The notes under the pieces are model-generated. The model had not been told where the DNA came from and made no database searches. It saw only the letters and a program-made list of their open reading frames with translations. From an uncultured delta proteobacterium (GTDB taxonomy: Bacteria > Myxococcota_A > UBA9160 > JAFDET01), in NCBI GenBank assembly GCA_947259215.1, contig CAMYLJ010000010.1, forward strand, positions 101,899 through 165,898: a stretch of 64,000 bases of DNA. The letters run 5' to 3'. Numbering within the stretch: position 1 is the first letter of the stretch; the number at the start of each line of letters is the position of its first letter. The translations under genes were made by a program, and so were the position numbers. Below are positions 45,103 to 54,107 of this stretch, piece by piece.

Positions 45103-46028
45103 CCGTCGAGATCCGGCAGCTGTCGCGGCACTTCGGCTCCGTCGAGGCCGTGAAGCGCCTGAGCCTCGACATCCGCGAGGGCGAGACCTTCGGGCTGCTG
45201 GGTCCGAACGGCGCCGGCAAGACGACGACCCTCTCCATGCTCGCGACCCTGCTGCCGCCCACGTCGGGCGACGCCTCGCTGGGGGGCTGCAGCCTGGCGC
45301 GCGATCCGAGGGGCGTGCGCCGGCGGGTGGGGATCGCGCCCCAGACGCTCTCCCTCTACCCGGACCTGACGGGGGAGGAGAACCTGCGCTTCTTCGCGCG
45401 CCTGAACGGCGTCGCGCGTCGCGAGCGCGAGGCCCGGGTGGCCCACGTGCTGGCGCTGGTCGGACTGGAGGCGCGGCGCGCCGATCGCGTCCGCGGCTAC
45501 TCCGGCGGCATGCAGCGGCGGCTCAACCTGGCCTGCGCGTTGGTGCACGGACCGCGGGTGGTGCTCCTCGACGAGCCCACCGCGGGCGTCGATCCCCAGT
45601 CGCGCGAGAACCTGCTGAACGCGATCCGCGGCCTCGCCGCTGACGGCACGACGGTCCTCTACACCACCCACTACATGGAGGAGGCCGAGCGCCTGTGCGA
45701 TCGCATCGCGATCCTGGACGAGGGTCGCATGCTCGCCGTGGGTACGCTCGACGAGCTGCTCGAGATCGTCGGGCTGGGCGAGGTGATCGAGGTGCGGAGC
45801 CCCGCGGCCGGGTTCGATCCCGACCGGCTGCGCGCCCTGCCCGAGGTGAGCCGCGTGGACGAGGAGCCCGGAACGGTGCGGCTCTTCGTGAAGAACGCCG
45901 CCCGCGCCCTGGGACCCGTGGCGGCCCTGCTCGAGAAGGAGGGCGGCTCGGCGGCCGGCCTGGAGGTCTACCGCGTCAACCTCGAGCGCGTGTTCATGCA
46001 CCTGACCGGCCACTCCTTGCGGGACTGA
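45099..46028 (+). CDS. ABC-2-type exporter ATPase
   Basis: A 309-residue ABC ATPase. Walker A is GPNGAGKT (residues 35-42), the signature is GYSGGMQRR, Walker B is [13 protein letters not shown] and the switch His is in [13 protein letters not shown]. The C-terminal 80 residues form the extra domain typical of lipid- or drug-exporting ABC-2 ATPases. It is the second gene of a four-gene plus-strand unit (LLM, ATPase, MlaC-like, permease). Confidence 0.95.
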   Translation: MTVEIRQLSRHFGSVEAVKRLSLDIREGETFGLLGPNGAGKTTTLSMLATLLPPTSGDASLGGCSLARDPRGVRRRVGIAPQTLSLYPDLTGEENLRFFARLNGVARREREARVAHVLALVGLEARRADRVRGYSGGMQRRLNLACALVHGPRVVLLDEPTAGVDPQSRENLLNAIRGLAADGTTVLYTTHYMEEAERLCDRIAILDEGRMLAVGTLDELLEIVGLGEVIEVRSPAAGFDPDRLRALPEVSRVDEEPGTVRLFVKNAARALGPVAALLEKEGGSAAGLEVYRVNLERVFMHLTGHSLRD

Positions 46029-46037
46029 GGCGGCGAC

Positions 46038-46643
46038 GTGCGTCGGAGGCGATCCTCGCTCGTCACTCTTCTCGTCGCCTGCGCCGCTCCGGGCGCGTCC
46101 GCCGCGCCGGTTTCCGCGGAGCCGGTGGAGGCCGTGCGTCAGACCCTGGCCCGCGCGAGCGGCGCCGCCTCGGCCGAGGCGCCGCGGGAGGAGCGCCTGG
46201 CCGCGTTGCGAAAGGCGGCCCGCGAGCTGGTGGACACGCGCAGCATGGGCCGAGAGGCCCTGGGTCCGACCCTCGACGCGCAGCCGCCCGCCTGGCGCGA
46301 CGAGTTCCTGGCGCACTTCGACGTCCTGATCGTGCGCACCTGGATGCAGAAGCTGCTCTTCTTCCGCGATCCGCGCTTCGCCTACGGCGCGGCCGAGGAT
46401 CGCGACGGCGCGACCTGGGTCCCGACGCGCATCCAGGCCGGCGGCGAGTCCTACCACGTGGACTACCGCATGGGTCTCCAGGACGGGCGCTGGTGGGCGA
46501 CCGACATCGAGATCGAGGGCATGAGCCTGGTCGAGAGCTACCGCGCCCAGCTCGCGAGCCTGCTCGAGCGCAACAGCTTCGAGGAGCTGCTGGAGCTGCT
46601 GCGCATGCGCACCCGGCGCCTCCAGGGAAGGAGCGCGCGATGA
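46038..46643 (+). CDS. MlaC-like periplasmic phospholipid-binding protein
   Basis: A 201-residue exported protein (signal peptide about 1-22). The mature domain matches MlaC/Ttg2D: a helical N-terminus, the central FLAHFDVLIVRTWMQKLLFF, and DGRWWATDIEIEGMSLVESYRAQLASLLERNSFEELLELL, which is the family signature. MlaC carries phospholipid across the periplasm for the MlaFEDB importer. Here the gene lies between an ABC-2 ATPase and an ABC-2 permease, with no MCE protein, so it may hand lipid to or from an exporter. GTG at 46038 is the start. Confidence 0.9.
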   Translation: MRRRRSSLVTLLVACAAPGASAAPVSAEPVEAVRQTLARASGAASAEAPREERLAALRKAARELVDTRSMGREALGPTLDAQPPAWRDEFLAHFDVLIVRTWMQKLLFFRDPRFAYGAAEDRDGATWVPTRIQAGGESYHVDYRMGLQDGRWWATDIEIEGMSLVESYRAQLASLLERNSFEELLELLRMRTRRLQGRSAR

Positions 46644-47740
46644 GCCTGCTGGCCATGGCGGGAAAGGACCTGCGGCTCCTGCTGCGCGACCGCGCCGCGC
46701 TGCTCTTCCTGGTGGTGGTGCCCCTGGCCGTGATCACGATCGTGGCCGTGAGCCTGGCGCCGGATCACGAGGGGTCGATCCTGCTCCCGGTCGTGAACGA
46801 AGACGGCGGCCCGGTGGCCGGGGTGCTGATCGATCTCCTCGGCCAGAAGGTCGAGGTGGTGGAGATGGAGCGCGAGGCGGCCCGGCGCCTCGTATCCGAG
46901 GAGAACGCCGCCGCCGCGGCACTGGTGCTGCCGCGTCGCCTCTCCAAGAACTACTTCGCGAGCCGCCCGTCCACCCTCGTGCTCTTCACCGACCCCGCCA
47001 AGGGCAGCGAGCTCGACGTCGTGCGCGCCTACCTCCTCTGGGCCGATCGCGAGGCTTCGGCGCTGGCCGATCCGCTCTCCGAAGGACTCCTGGAGCTGGC
47101 GGAGGAGAACCTGACGGGGACCCGCCTCGACACCGGGTCCTTCGACCAGAACGTGCCCGGCTTCTCGGTGATGTTCGTGCTGATGGGCGTCCTCTTCGGC
47201 CTCGCCTTCGGCCTCCAGGACGAGAGGGACTCGGGCGCCTGGGTGCGCCTGCGGGTGGCGCCGGTCGCGGCGCCCTGGGTGCTGGGCGGAAAGCTCCTGG
47301 CCCGCGGCGCCGTGTGCCTGGTCCAGCTGCTGCTCCTGCTCGGGTTCGGCCACCTGATGTTCGGGATCTCGCTCGGGCCCTCCTACGCGACCTTCGTCGT
47401 GGTGGTCGCGGCGATCGCGTTCTGCCTGACCGGCTTCAGCCTGCTCTTCAGCGCCTTCGTGGGCTCGCGGGAGCAGATCATCCCGGCCGGCCTGACCGTG
47501 ATCATGATCGTCTGCTCCATCGGCGGCTGCTGGTGGCCCCTCTTCATGGCGCCCGACTGGCTGCAACGCGTCGCCCACGCCACGCCGACCGCCTGGGCCA
47601 TGGACGCGCTGGCGGACCTGATCCTGCGCGAGCGGGGCTTCGTCGCGGTGCTGCCGGTCGTGGCGGCGCTGTTGGCCTACGGCGCCGCGTGCATCGCGCT
47701 CGGGATGCGGCTCGTGCGGCTCGAGCCGCGCGCGGCCTAG
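46640..47740 (+). CDS. ABC-2-type exporter permease
   Basis: A 366-residue permease with one N-terminal TM (about 19-40), a large periplasmic domain (about 42-172, SILLPVVNEDGGPVAG) and five C-terminal TMs with the DERDSGAWVRLRVAPV coupling region. This layout is that of YhhJ/YbhS-type exporters. The ATG overlaps the MlaC-like stop (ATGA). Its TAG stop is the first triplet of the second twin-hairpin repeat. The cargo could be a lipid, given the MlaC neighbour. Confidence 0.94.
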   Translation: MSLLAMAGKDLRLLLRDRAALLFLVVVPLAVITIVAVSLAPDHEGSILLPVVNEDGGPVAGVLIDLLGQKVEVVEMEREAARRLVSEENAAAAALVLPRRLSKNYFASRPSTLVLFTDPAKGSELDVVRAYLLWADREASALADPLSEGLLELAEENLTGTRLDTGSFDQNVPGFSVMFVLMGVLFGLAFGLQDERDSGAWVRLRVAPVAAPWVLGGKLLARGAVCLVQLLLLLGFGHLMFGISLGPSYATFVVVVAAIAFCLTGFSLLFSAFVGSREQIIPAGLTVIMIVCSIGGCWWPLFMAPDWLQRVAHATPTAWAMDALADLILRERGFVAVLPVVAALLAYGAACIALGMRLVRLEPRAA

Positions 47741-47811
47741 CAGGCCGACCCGAGACGAAGTCTTGGGTCGGCTTGCGCCGCAAACGGAGCCCTTCGGGCT
47801 CCGTCAGCTAG
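47738..47811. repeat. Twin-hairpin repeat, copy 2
   Basis: Same 74-base element as at 37310, with one difference (A37324 is G here, 47752). In RNA from the plus strand the change keeps a G-U pair in hairpin 1; from the minus strand it would make a C-A mismatch. It supplies the stop of the permease (TAG at its first three bases) and, on the other strand, the stop of the HAD gene (47808-47810). Confidence 0.87.
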
Positions 47812-48575
47812 AGCTGCTCCACCAGCTCCGCCATGGAGCCGACGGTGACGGTGGGCGGGTGCTCCGCCTCCGGGTAGGGCTTCGCGTCGCGATTGATCCA
47901 GACCGTGCGGAAGCCGAGGCGCCCGGCGCCCCAGGCGTCGCTCTTCGCCAGGTCGCCCACGTGCAGCGCGTTTGCGGGCTCGGCACCGAAGGGCACGAGC
48001 GCCGCCTCGAAGATGCGCGGGTCAGGCTTGCGGATCCCCACGGCCTCGGAGATCACCACGTGGTCGAGTCCGTCGGCGAGGCGCGTGCGCTCGAGCATGG
48101 CGGGCCCGGCGCTGGCATGATCCCAGTTCGACACGAGGACGGTGCGCGCCCCGGCGGCGCGAGCGCGGGCCAGCGCCTCGGCGGCGCCCTCCACCGGCTC
48201 CGCGCACGAGATCAGGGTGCCGTGGTGCAGCTCCGCCACCTCGCGCACCAGGGTCTCGACGGCGTCTTCCTGCTCGAGCCCGAGCCGGCTCGCGACGCGG
48301 CGGTACTTCTCCAGCGCCGGCACCTCGGGCCACTCCCCGGCTTCGTCCAGGCGGTCGAGCTCCGAGCGCACCTCGGTCCACATGCCGCGGATCGCCTCGA
48401 CCAGCCGTTCCAGCGAGACGCCGCGGGGCTTGAAGAGCCGCTCGTGCAGGATCGGGATCGTGGAGCGCACCTCGTTCCCCTGCCAGTGCACGGCCGGCAG
48501 GCGGCGCAGGTCGATCCGGATCAAGGTGTCGAACAGGTCGAAGCAGGCGACTTCGACCCCGTCGCAGAGCGCCAT
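47808..48575 (-). CDS. HAD-superfamily hydrolase
   Basis: A 255-residue HAD phosphatase. Motif I is CFDLFDTLIR, motif II VLVSNWD, motif III around GIRKPDPRIF and motif IV HVGDLAKSDAWGAGRLGF. The cap is the helical type inserted after motif I (about residues 40-120). Two starts are possible: ATG at 48575, used here, or GTG at 48614, adding 13 residues; neither has a clear ribosome site. Its TAG stop lies inside the twin-hairpin repeat. Confidence 0.88.
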   Translation of the reverse strand: MALCDGVEVACFDLFDTLIRIDLRRLPAVHWQGNEVRSTIPILHERLFKPRGVSLERLVEAIRGMWTEVRSELDRLDEAGEWPEVPALEKYRRVASRLGLEQEDAVETLVREVAELHHGTLISCAEPVEGAAEALARARAAGARTVLVSNWDHASAGPAMLERTRLADGLDHVVISEAVGIRKPDPRIFEAALVPFGAEPANALHVGDLAKSDAWGAGRLGFRTVWINRDAKPYPEAEHPPTVTVGSMAELVEQL

Positions 48576-48646
48576 TGGCGCCGCAAGGTAGGGCGGGTCG
48601 AAGGATGCGTCCACGCGAGCTAGTCTCGGCGCGTCGGAGGCCCCCC

Positions 48647-49516
48647 ATGCGCTTCACGTACGCCGAGTCGATGTGCGACCCGAGCCACTACCTGCCCCTG
48701 GCGGTGGCGGCGGAGCAGAGCGGCTGGGACACGTTCACGGTTCCCGACAGCATCTGCTACCCGCAGCACTCGGACAGCCGCTACCCCTACACCGACGACG
48801 GCAACCGCCAGTTCCTCGACGGTGTGCCCTTCCTCGAGCCCTTCACCCTGATTCCCGCCCTGGCGGCGGTGACCGAGCGCATCCGCTTCACCACCTTCGT
48901 CGTGAAGCTCCCCATCCGCCAGCCCGTGCTCGTCGCCAAGCAGGCCGCCTGCGTGGCGGTCCTCTCCGACAACCGCTTCGGCTTCGGGGTGGGGCTCTCG
49001 CCCTGGCCGGAGGACTTCCAGGTCACCGGCACCGACTGGAAGACCCGCGGCAAGCGCATGGACGAGATGATCGAGATCATGCGCGGCCTGTGGACCGGGG
49101 ACTACTTCGAGTTCCACGGCAACCACTACGACGTCCCGAGCATCAAGATCAGCCCGGTGCCGACGCAGAAGCTGCCCATCCTGATCGGCGGTCACGCGGA
49201 CGCCGCCCTGCGGCGCGCGGCGCGGGTCGGTGACGGCTGGATGCACGCGGGGGGTGGGCAGGCAGCGGATCTCGACGCGGCCCTCGCCCGGATCGCCGAG
49301 CTGCGCCGGGAGTACGGGCGCGAGAGCGAGCCCTTCGAGATCCACGTGATCTCCTTGGACGCCTTCAGCCCGGACGGCGTGCGCCGCCTCGAGGACAAGG
49401 CCGTGACCGACGTCATCCTGGGCTTCCGCAATCCCTACAGTGGCGAGGACCAGCCCCTGCAGCAGAAGATCGACGCGCTGAAGGGCTTCGCCGACAATGT
49501 CATCGCCAAGGCCTAG
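48647..49516 (+). CDS. LLM class F420-dependent-type oxidoreductase
   Basis: A 289-residue luciferase-like enzyme, most similar in pattern to the one at 4854 (TIGR03619-like). It has FGVGLSPWPEDFQVTGTDW, GLWTGDYFEFHGNHYDVPS and LPILIGGHADAALRRAARVGDGW. GGAGG precedes the ATG by seven bases. An SDR gene begins 11 bases after its stop, so this repeats the LLM/SDR pairing seen near the start of the window. Confidence 0.93.
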   Translation: MRFTYAESMCDPSHYLPLAVAAEQSGWDTFTVPDSICYPQHSDSRYPYTDDGNRQFLDGVPFLEPFTLIPALAAVTERIRFTTFVVKLPIRQPVLVAKQAACVAVLSDNRFGFGVGLSPWPEDFQVTGTDWKTRGKRMDEMIEIMRGLWTGDYFEFHGNHYDVPSIKISPVPTQKLPILIGGHADAALRRAARVGDGWMHAGGGQAADLDAALARIAELRREYGRESEPFEIHVISLDAFSPDGVRRLEDKAVTDVILGFRNPYSGEDQPLQQKIDALKGFADNVIAKA

Positions 49517-49527
49517 AGGAGATTCCA

Positions 49528-50337
49528 ATGGAACGCGTGCTGCGCGAGGGCGCCTTTCGCGGAGAGACCCACATCGTCACCGGCTCCGGCCAGGGCATCG
49601 GCCAGGCCGTGGCCGCGGACCTGGCGGGCCACGGCGCCCAGGTGGTGTTGGTGGACCTGGACGAGGGGCGTCTCAAGGACGCCAGCGCCGAGATCGCCGA
49701 GTCCGGCGCGCCCGCGCCCATCGTGGCCGCGGCCAACGTCACCGACGAAGAGGCCGTGAAGCGCGCGGTGGCGACGGCGCTGGAGGCGACGGGCCAGGTG
49801 AACGGCGTGGTGAACTGCGCCGGCATCACCCGCGACGCGCGCATCCCGAAGAAGAGCTACGAGGACTTCAAGCTCGTGCTCGCCGTGCACCTGCACGGCA
49901 CCTTCCTCTTCACGCGCGAGGTGGCGGCCCAGCACTGGCACCCGCTCTTCAAGCAGAACGGCAACCAGCCCCTCGACGACGGCGTGAATCGCTTCATCGT
50001 GAACTTCTCGTCGGTCTCGGCGCGCAACGGCAACATCGGACAGATCGATTACACTGCCGCCAAGGGCGCCATCGAGGCGGTCACGCGCACGACCGCGCGC
50101 GAGTTCTCGGGCTACCGCGTGCGCGTGAACGCCATCGCTCCCGGGCCGGTCAATACGCCCATGCTCGCCTCGGTGGGCGAGGCGGGAATCCGCGCCATGG
50201 GTGCCGCCACTCTGGTGGGCCGGATCGCCGAGCCCGAGGAGATGGCCCACGTGATCTGCGTCCTCGCGGACCCGAGGATCTCCGGGTACATCACGGGCCA
50301 GGTGCTCCAGGTGAACGGCGGCCTCTACCTGGCGTAG
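49528..50337 (+). CDS. SDR family oxidoreductase (FabG-like)
   Basis: A 269-residue SDR. The cofactor motif is TGSGQGIG, with NCAGIT, SSVSARNGNIGQIDYTAAKGAIEA (Ser, Tyr, Lys) and the C-terminal GQVLQVNGGLYLA. An insertion after HWHPLFKQNGNQPLDDGVN is longer than in short FabG enzymes and is typical of SDRs near acyl-CoA pathways. It follows the LLM gene closely and is probably co-transcribed with it. Confidence 0.93.
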   Translation: MERVLREGAFRGETHIVTGSGQGIGQAVAADLAGHGAQVVLVDLDEGRLKDASAEIAESGAPAPIVAAANVTDEEAVKRAVATALEATGQVNGVVNCAGITRDARIPKKSYEDFKLVLAVHLHGTFLFTREVAAQHWHPLFKQNGNQPLDDGVNRFIVNFSSVSARNGNIGQIDYTAAKGAIEAVTRTTAREFSGYRVRVNAIAPGPVNTPMLASVGEAGIRAMGAATLVGRIAEPEEMAHVICVLADPRISGYITGQVLQVNGGLYLA

Positions 50338-50357
50338 GGGCTGCGGGGAGGTTCCGC

Positions 50358-51089
50358 ATGCGACGCGTGCTCCTGATCGGTGCGGTGGCGGTGCTGGCCG
50401 TCGCCGCCTTCGTGGTGTTTCGAATCGGCTCCAACCTGGACTCGATCGTCGCGCGACTCATCGAGACCCACGGCACGCGGGCGGCCGGCGTCCCGGTGAG
50501 CGTGGGCTCGGTCGAGCTCGACCTCAGCGAGGGCAAGGGAACGATCCGCGGCTTGCGGGTCGGCAACCCCGCGGGCTACGCGTCCGGCGACGCCTTCCGG
50601 CTGGGCGAGATCACCGTGCAGGTGGACCCGAAGAGCGTGACCTCGAGCCCGGTCGCGGTGCCCCAGATCCGGGTGATCGCGCCGGAGGTGAACGCCGAAG
50701 TCGACGCCAAGGGCAAGTCGAACCTCCAGACCATCCTCGACCACGTGCAGTCGGGTAGCGGCGAGGCCCCGCCCGAGGAGGGCGAGCCGATCCGCCTGGC
50801 CATCGGCCAGTTCGTATTCGAAGAGGGGAAGCTGCGCGGCGACGCCAGCGCACTCTCCGGCGACGCGGACGACGCCTTCGAGACCAGCCTGCCGTCGGTG
50901 CGGCTCAGCAACATCGGCGGCGCCCGCGGCGCGACCCCCGCCGAGGTCAGCGAGGCGGTCCTCAAGGCCTTCCTGCGCCAGACCACCAAATCCGTAGCCG
51001 CCTACCAGGCCCAGCGCGCCGTCGAGAAGAAGGTGGGCGGTGACCTCGGCAAGGAGGCCGGCAACCTCCTGCGCAAGGTCCTCGACTAG
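50358..51089 (+). CDS. AsmA-like envelope protein of unknown function
   Basis: A 243-residue protein with an N-terminal signal anchor (about 4-22) and a periplasmic beta-rich domain. The segment VSVGSVELDLSEGKGTIRGLRVGNPAGYASGDAFRLGEITVQVDPKS is typical of AsmA/DUF748-type proteins, whose long relatives carry lipids across the periplasm. The C-terminal helix (about 190-243) is amphipathic. GGGGAGG sits eight bases before the ATG. The protein is far shorter than AsmA itself. Confidence 0.78.
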   Translation: MRRVLLIGAVAVLAVAAFVVFRIGSNLDSIVARLIETHGTRAAGVPVSVGSVELDLSEGKGTIRGLRVGNPAGYASGDAFRLGEITVQVDPKSVTSSPVAVPQIRVIAPEVNAEVDAKGKSNLQTILDHVQSGSGEAPPEEGEPIRLAIGQFVFEEGKLRGDASALSGDADDAFETSLPSVRLSNIGGARGATPAEVSEAVLKAFLRQTTKSVAAYQAQRAVEKKVGGDLGKEAGNLLRKVLD

Positions 51090-51101
51090 CCAGCCCGGCG
51101 T

Positions 51102-53093
51102 TCAGCCCAGGAAGGCCGCCGCGATGGCGAAGGCCAGCACCGCGAGATAGCCGTCTAGCAATCCCGGCCCGACGCGATGCAGCGCGGCCAGCCGATCGCG
51201 GGCCCACACGGTTCCCTCGGCGAACAGGAAGGCCAGGGGCGTGGCGGCCGCCAGGCCGTAGAACGCCTTGGGATAGGCGTTCACGGGATAGCGAAAGCTG
51301 ATCAGGAGCGTCATCAGCGCCAGCAGGTAGACCAGCGCCAGCACCAGCGTGCGCGCCAGTCTCCGGCCGAGGTCGGGCCCGCGCAGCGCGCGCGCCGCGC
51401 ACAGGGCGATCCCGAGCCCCAGGATGCCCGTGGCAGGGAGCGCGAGCGGATAGATCGCCGCCATGGCGGCGTAGTCCCACGGCGCGCTCTCCAGGGAGAC
51501 GCCGGCCTGGCCGGACGCGTAGGCGTCGCCCCAGAAGCTGCCGTAGAGCCCGTCCCAGTAGGAGTGGAAGCTCGAGAAGACGGGATGCACGAAGACCTCA
51601 CCGAACCCCCGATACCAGCTCGCCGTGTGGAAGCCGGGCGGCATCCAGTAGGTCCACTCGGCGAAGACCTCGACGTTGGTGGCGAAAGGCGAGCCGTAGA
51701 GCTGCCAGCTGCGCAGGTAGAACCAGCCCGCCAGCACGAGCGCGCCGGCGGCCAGCGCGCACACGACGCCGAGCGCGCGCGCCGGACGCGCCTCCACCAG
51801 CCAGAGCTTGGCTCCGACCGCGACCAGGATGAGGGCGGCCAGTGGAGCGCTGGTCGCCTTGGTCAGCAGGGCCAGTCCGAGCGCGCCGGACAGGGCCAGC
51901 AGTCTCCGCGACGCGCTGCGTTCGTCGCTCAGCAGGCGCGCCGCCAGCACCAGGGCGACGCCCACCAGGGCCGCGTGGGGCGCCTCGTTCGACACGAAGG
52001 TGGCGACGTAGAGCTGCATCGGCAGGAGCCCCGCCGCCAGGATGCTCGCGACCTCGACCGCGCGCGCACCGGGAGCGAGCGCCCGGGCCAGGCGACTCGC
52101 CAGCCACGCCGTGGCCAGGCCCGACAGCATGGGCAACAGGTGGAGCAGGACGCGGTCCCCGGTCGAGCCCTCCTCGGTTCCGAAGGCGGCGCGCAGGCCG
52201 CCGGTGATCGCGTAGAAGAGCGGCGGGTGGAAGGCGGACCAGCCTTCGTCCGGCAGGGGCAGGCGGCCCTCACGCGCCAGGAAGCGCAGGTAGTCCATGT
52301 GGCCGACGGCGTCGAAGCCCAGCTCGAGCGGATGCGCGAGCGCCTTGCGCACGAACAGCACGCCCCAGAAAGCGGTCACCGCCGCGAGTGCGACGCGGGG
52401 CGCGTTCGCACCCCGCAGCAGGCGAGGTAGCGGTCGCCGAAGCCAGGCGGGGGCCGCCGCCAGCAGGAAGAGCGCGAGCCCGACCGGCGCGCGCTTCCGC
52501 AGCTCTTCGAAGGGACGCGGCAGGCTCTCGCCCCGGGGCGGATCGCGCACGTCATCCGCCACCACGGCGCGCAGCGGCTGCCCGCGGGACTCGACGCTCC
52601 AAGCCCAGCCGGTGGCAACCCGCTCGGCCACGCCTTCCAGGCGCAGCTGGAGCAGGGGGGGGCCGCCGGAATTCCGCACCTCGGCCTCGATGCGGTTGCT
52701 TCCTGGCTGGAGCAGCTCCGCCACGTCCGCTTCGACCGGGCTCTTCCAGCGGCGCGGGTCGCGCCCCGGCAGCGCCACCGCCTGCCCGTTTACGCGCAGC
52801 TCCACGTCGCGTAGCGCACGCAGGCGGATCCGGGCCCGCTCGGGCGCCGCGGCGAGCTGGAACTCGCGCGCGAACACGAAGGCCGGCGGGTCGCTGCGGT
52901 CCACCCGGCGGGCCGTGGTGTGGGGGGCCTGTTGGGGCGTGATCCAGTAGGCGTCCGGGTCGTGGCGGATCAGGTAGGCGCGCTCCGCAACCCGCGCCGA
53001 CCACAGGATCAGCGCGGCCGTCGCCGCCAGCACGAACGCCGCGCCCGCCAGCTGGAGCCCGGTGAGAGCGCGCGCGCTGACAGCGGGGCTCAC
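51102..53093 (-). CDS. Large GT39-like membrane glycosyltransferase
   Basis: A 663-residue multi-spanning protein. A signal-anchor TM (about 12-30) is followed by a periplasmic beta-sandwich-like domain (about 50-210, with ELRVNGQAVALPGRD, resembling a carbohydrate-binding fold), and then the GT39-like core with LGFDAVGHMDYLRFLAREG and EGWSAFHPPLFYAI and about 11 TMs. The extra periplasmic domain is not usual in ArnT-type enzymes. The GTG start overlaps the stop of the methyltransferase gene (GTGA). Confidence 0.83.
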   Translation of the reverse strand: MSPAVSARALTGLQLAGAAFVLAATAALILWSARVAERAYLIRHDPDAYWITPQQAPHTTARRVDRSDPPAFVFAREFQLAAAPERARIRLRALRDVELRVNGQAVALPGRDPRRWKSPVEADVAELLQPGSNRIEAEVRNSGGPPLLQLRLEGVAERVATGWAWSVESRGQPLRAVVADDVRDPPRGESLPRPFEELRKRAPVGLALFLLAAAPAWLRRPLPRLLRGANAPRVALAAVTAFWGVLFVRKALAHPLELGFDAVGHMDYLRFLAREGRLPLPDEGWSAFHPPLFYAITGGLRAAFGTEEGSTGDRVLLHLLPMLSGLATAWLASRLARALAPGARAVEVASILAAGLLPMQLYVATFVSNEAPHAALVGVALVLAARLLSDERSASRRLLALSGALGLALLTKATSAPLAALILVAVGAKLWLVEARPARALGVVCALAAGALVLAGWFYLRSWQLYGSPFATNVEVFAEWTYWMPPGFHTASWYRGFGEVFVHPVFSSFHSYWDGLYGSFWGDAYASGQAGVSLESAPWDYAAMAAIYPLALPATGILGLGIALCAARALRGPDLGRRLARTLVLALVYLLALMTLLISFRYPVNAYPKAFYGLAAATPLAFLFAEGTVWARDRLAALHRVGPGLLDGYLAVLAFAIAAAFLG

Positions 53094-53974
53094 TGCTCGA
53101 TGCAGGGGGATTCGGGCTTGCGAGCCACGATCAGGATGCGCCAGGCGAAGAGGTCCAGGAGTCGGCGAACCCCGGGGATTCGCGCGCAGACGTTCTCGAC
53201 GGCCAGCAGCAGGCGCATGGCAAGGCGCGACCGCCCGACGGGCGATCCGCCGTAGCAGCCGGTCAGGGGGTAGGCGAGCCAGTCGCTCCAGGACACCGAG
53301 TGGGGCATCTCGAGCTCGCGCAGCACGCCGAGCATGCGGTCCTTGGTGAAGTGGTCCTTGTACTCCAGGTCGACCGGCGACTCGTAGACGAGCATCTTGC
53401 GGAAGATGATCGGATCGAGGATCCGATGCACCAGGCTCGTGAAGGGGGTCGCGACCGGCTCGAAGATGTAGAGGAAGCCGCCCGGCACCAGCGCCCGGTA
53501 CGACTCGCGGATGGCCTCCTCGTAGTCGATCACGTGGTGCAGCGCTCCGTGGTAGACGAGGACCGACAGGCTCTCGTCGGCGAACGGAAGCCAGCGCCCG
53601 TCGGCCTGGACGCCCTTCAGCCCCTTTCCCGGCAGGCTGGCAACCGCCTGGCTGAGATCGACGCCGACGGCGGTCAGTCCGCCCGCGAGCGTCTGGCTGC
53701 GGAGCTGAGCCAGGAACTGGCCCTTGCCGCAGCCCACCTCCGCGATGAAGCCCGGCCGCGCCAGATCGATGAGGTCGATCACGCGCTGGAACTGGCTCTC
53801 GAACACCGACGCCGTACCGGGAGCGTCGTAGACCCGATCCAGGAGGTGGCGTCCCACCTCGTCCTGCCAGCGTCGCTCCAGCCGCTGGAAGTGCGCGTCT
53901 CGCTCCGCCTGGGGCAGGTCCCCCGGATCGGGCGGCGCCTGCCACGACTCCGGTCTCGAGATGCTGCTATCCAT
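53090..53974 (-). CDS. Class I SAM-dependent methyltransferase
   Basis: A 294-residue methyltransferase. SAM motif I is FIAEVGCGKGQFLAQL, motif II GVDLSQAV, then VQADGRWLPFADESLSVLVYHGALHHV and the post-motif III LVPGGFLYIFEP. The C-terminal part has a basic segment and a hydrophobic stretch (RLLLAVENVC, LLDLFAWRILIVA), suggesting membrane association. Because it is coupled to the GT39-like gene, it may methylate a glycan or a lipid. The ATG at 53974 is preferred; upstream translation is low-complexity. Confidence 0.9.
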   Translation of the reverse strand: MDSSISRPESWQAPPDPGDLPQAERDAHFQRLERRWQDEVGRHLLDRVYDAPGTASVFESQFQRVIDLIDLARPGFIAEVGCGKGQFLAQLRSQTLAGGLTAVGVDLSQAVASLPGKGLKGVQADGRWLPFADESLSVLVYHGALHHVIDYEEAIRESYRALVPGGFLYIFEPVATPFTSLVHRILDPIIFRKMLVYESPVDLEYKDHFTKDRMLGVLRELEMPHSVSWSDWLAYPLTGCYGGSPVGRSRLAMRLLLAVENVCARIPGVRRLLDLFAWRILIVARKPESPCIEQ

Positions 53975-54107
53975 CGCCGCACATCCGATCCACGAGTTCC
54001 GGCATCCCGCGAGGGTAGCCGTGGCGCCAAAGCACCTGCAATCGCGCTTCGCGGACGCTGCGCAACGCGGGCGCCGAGGCGGGCGACGTGCCATCATCCG
54101 GCCCGCC

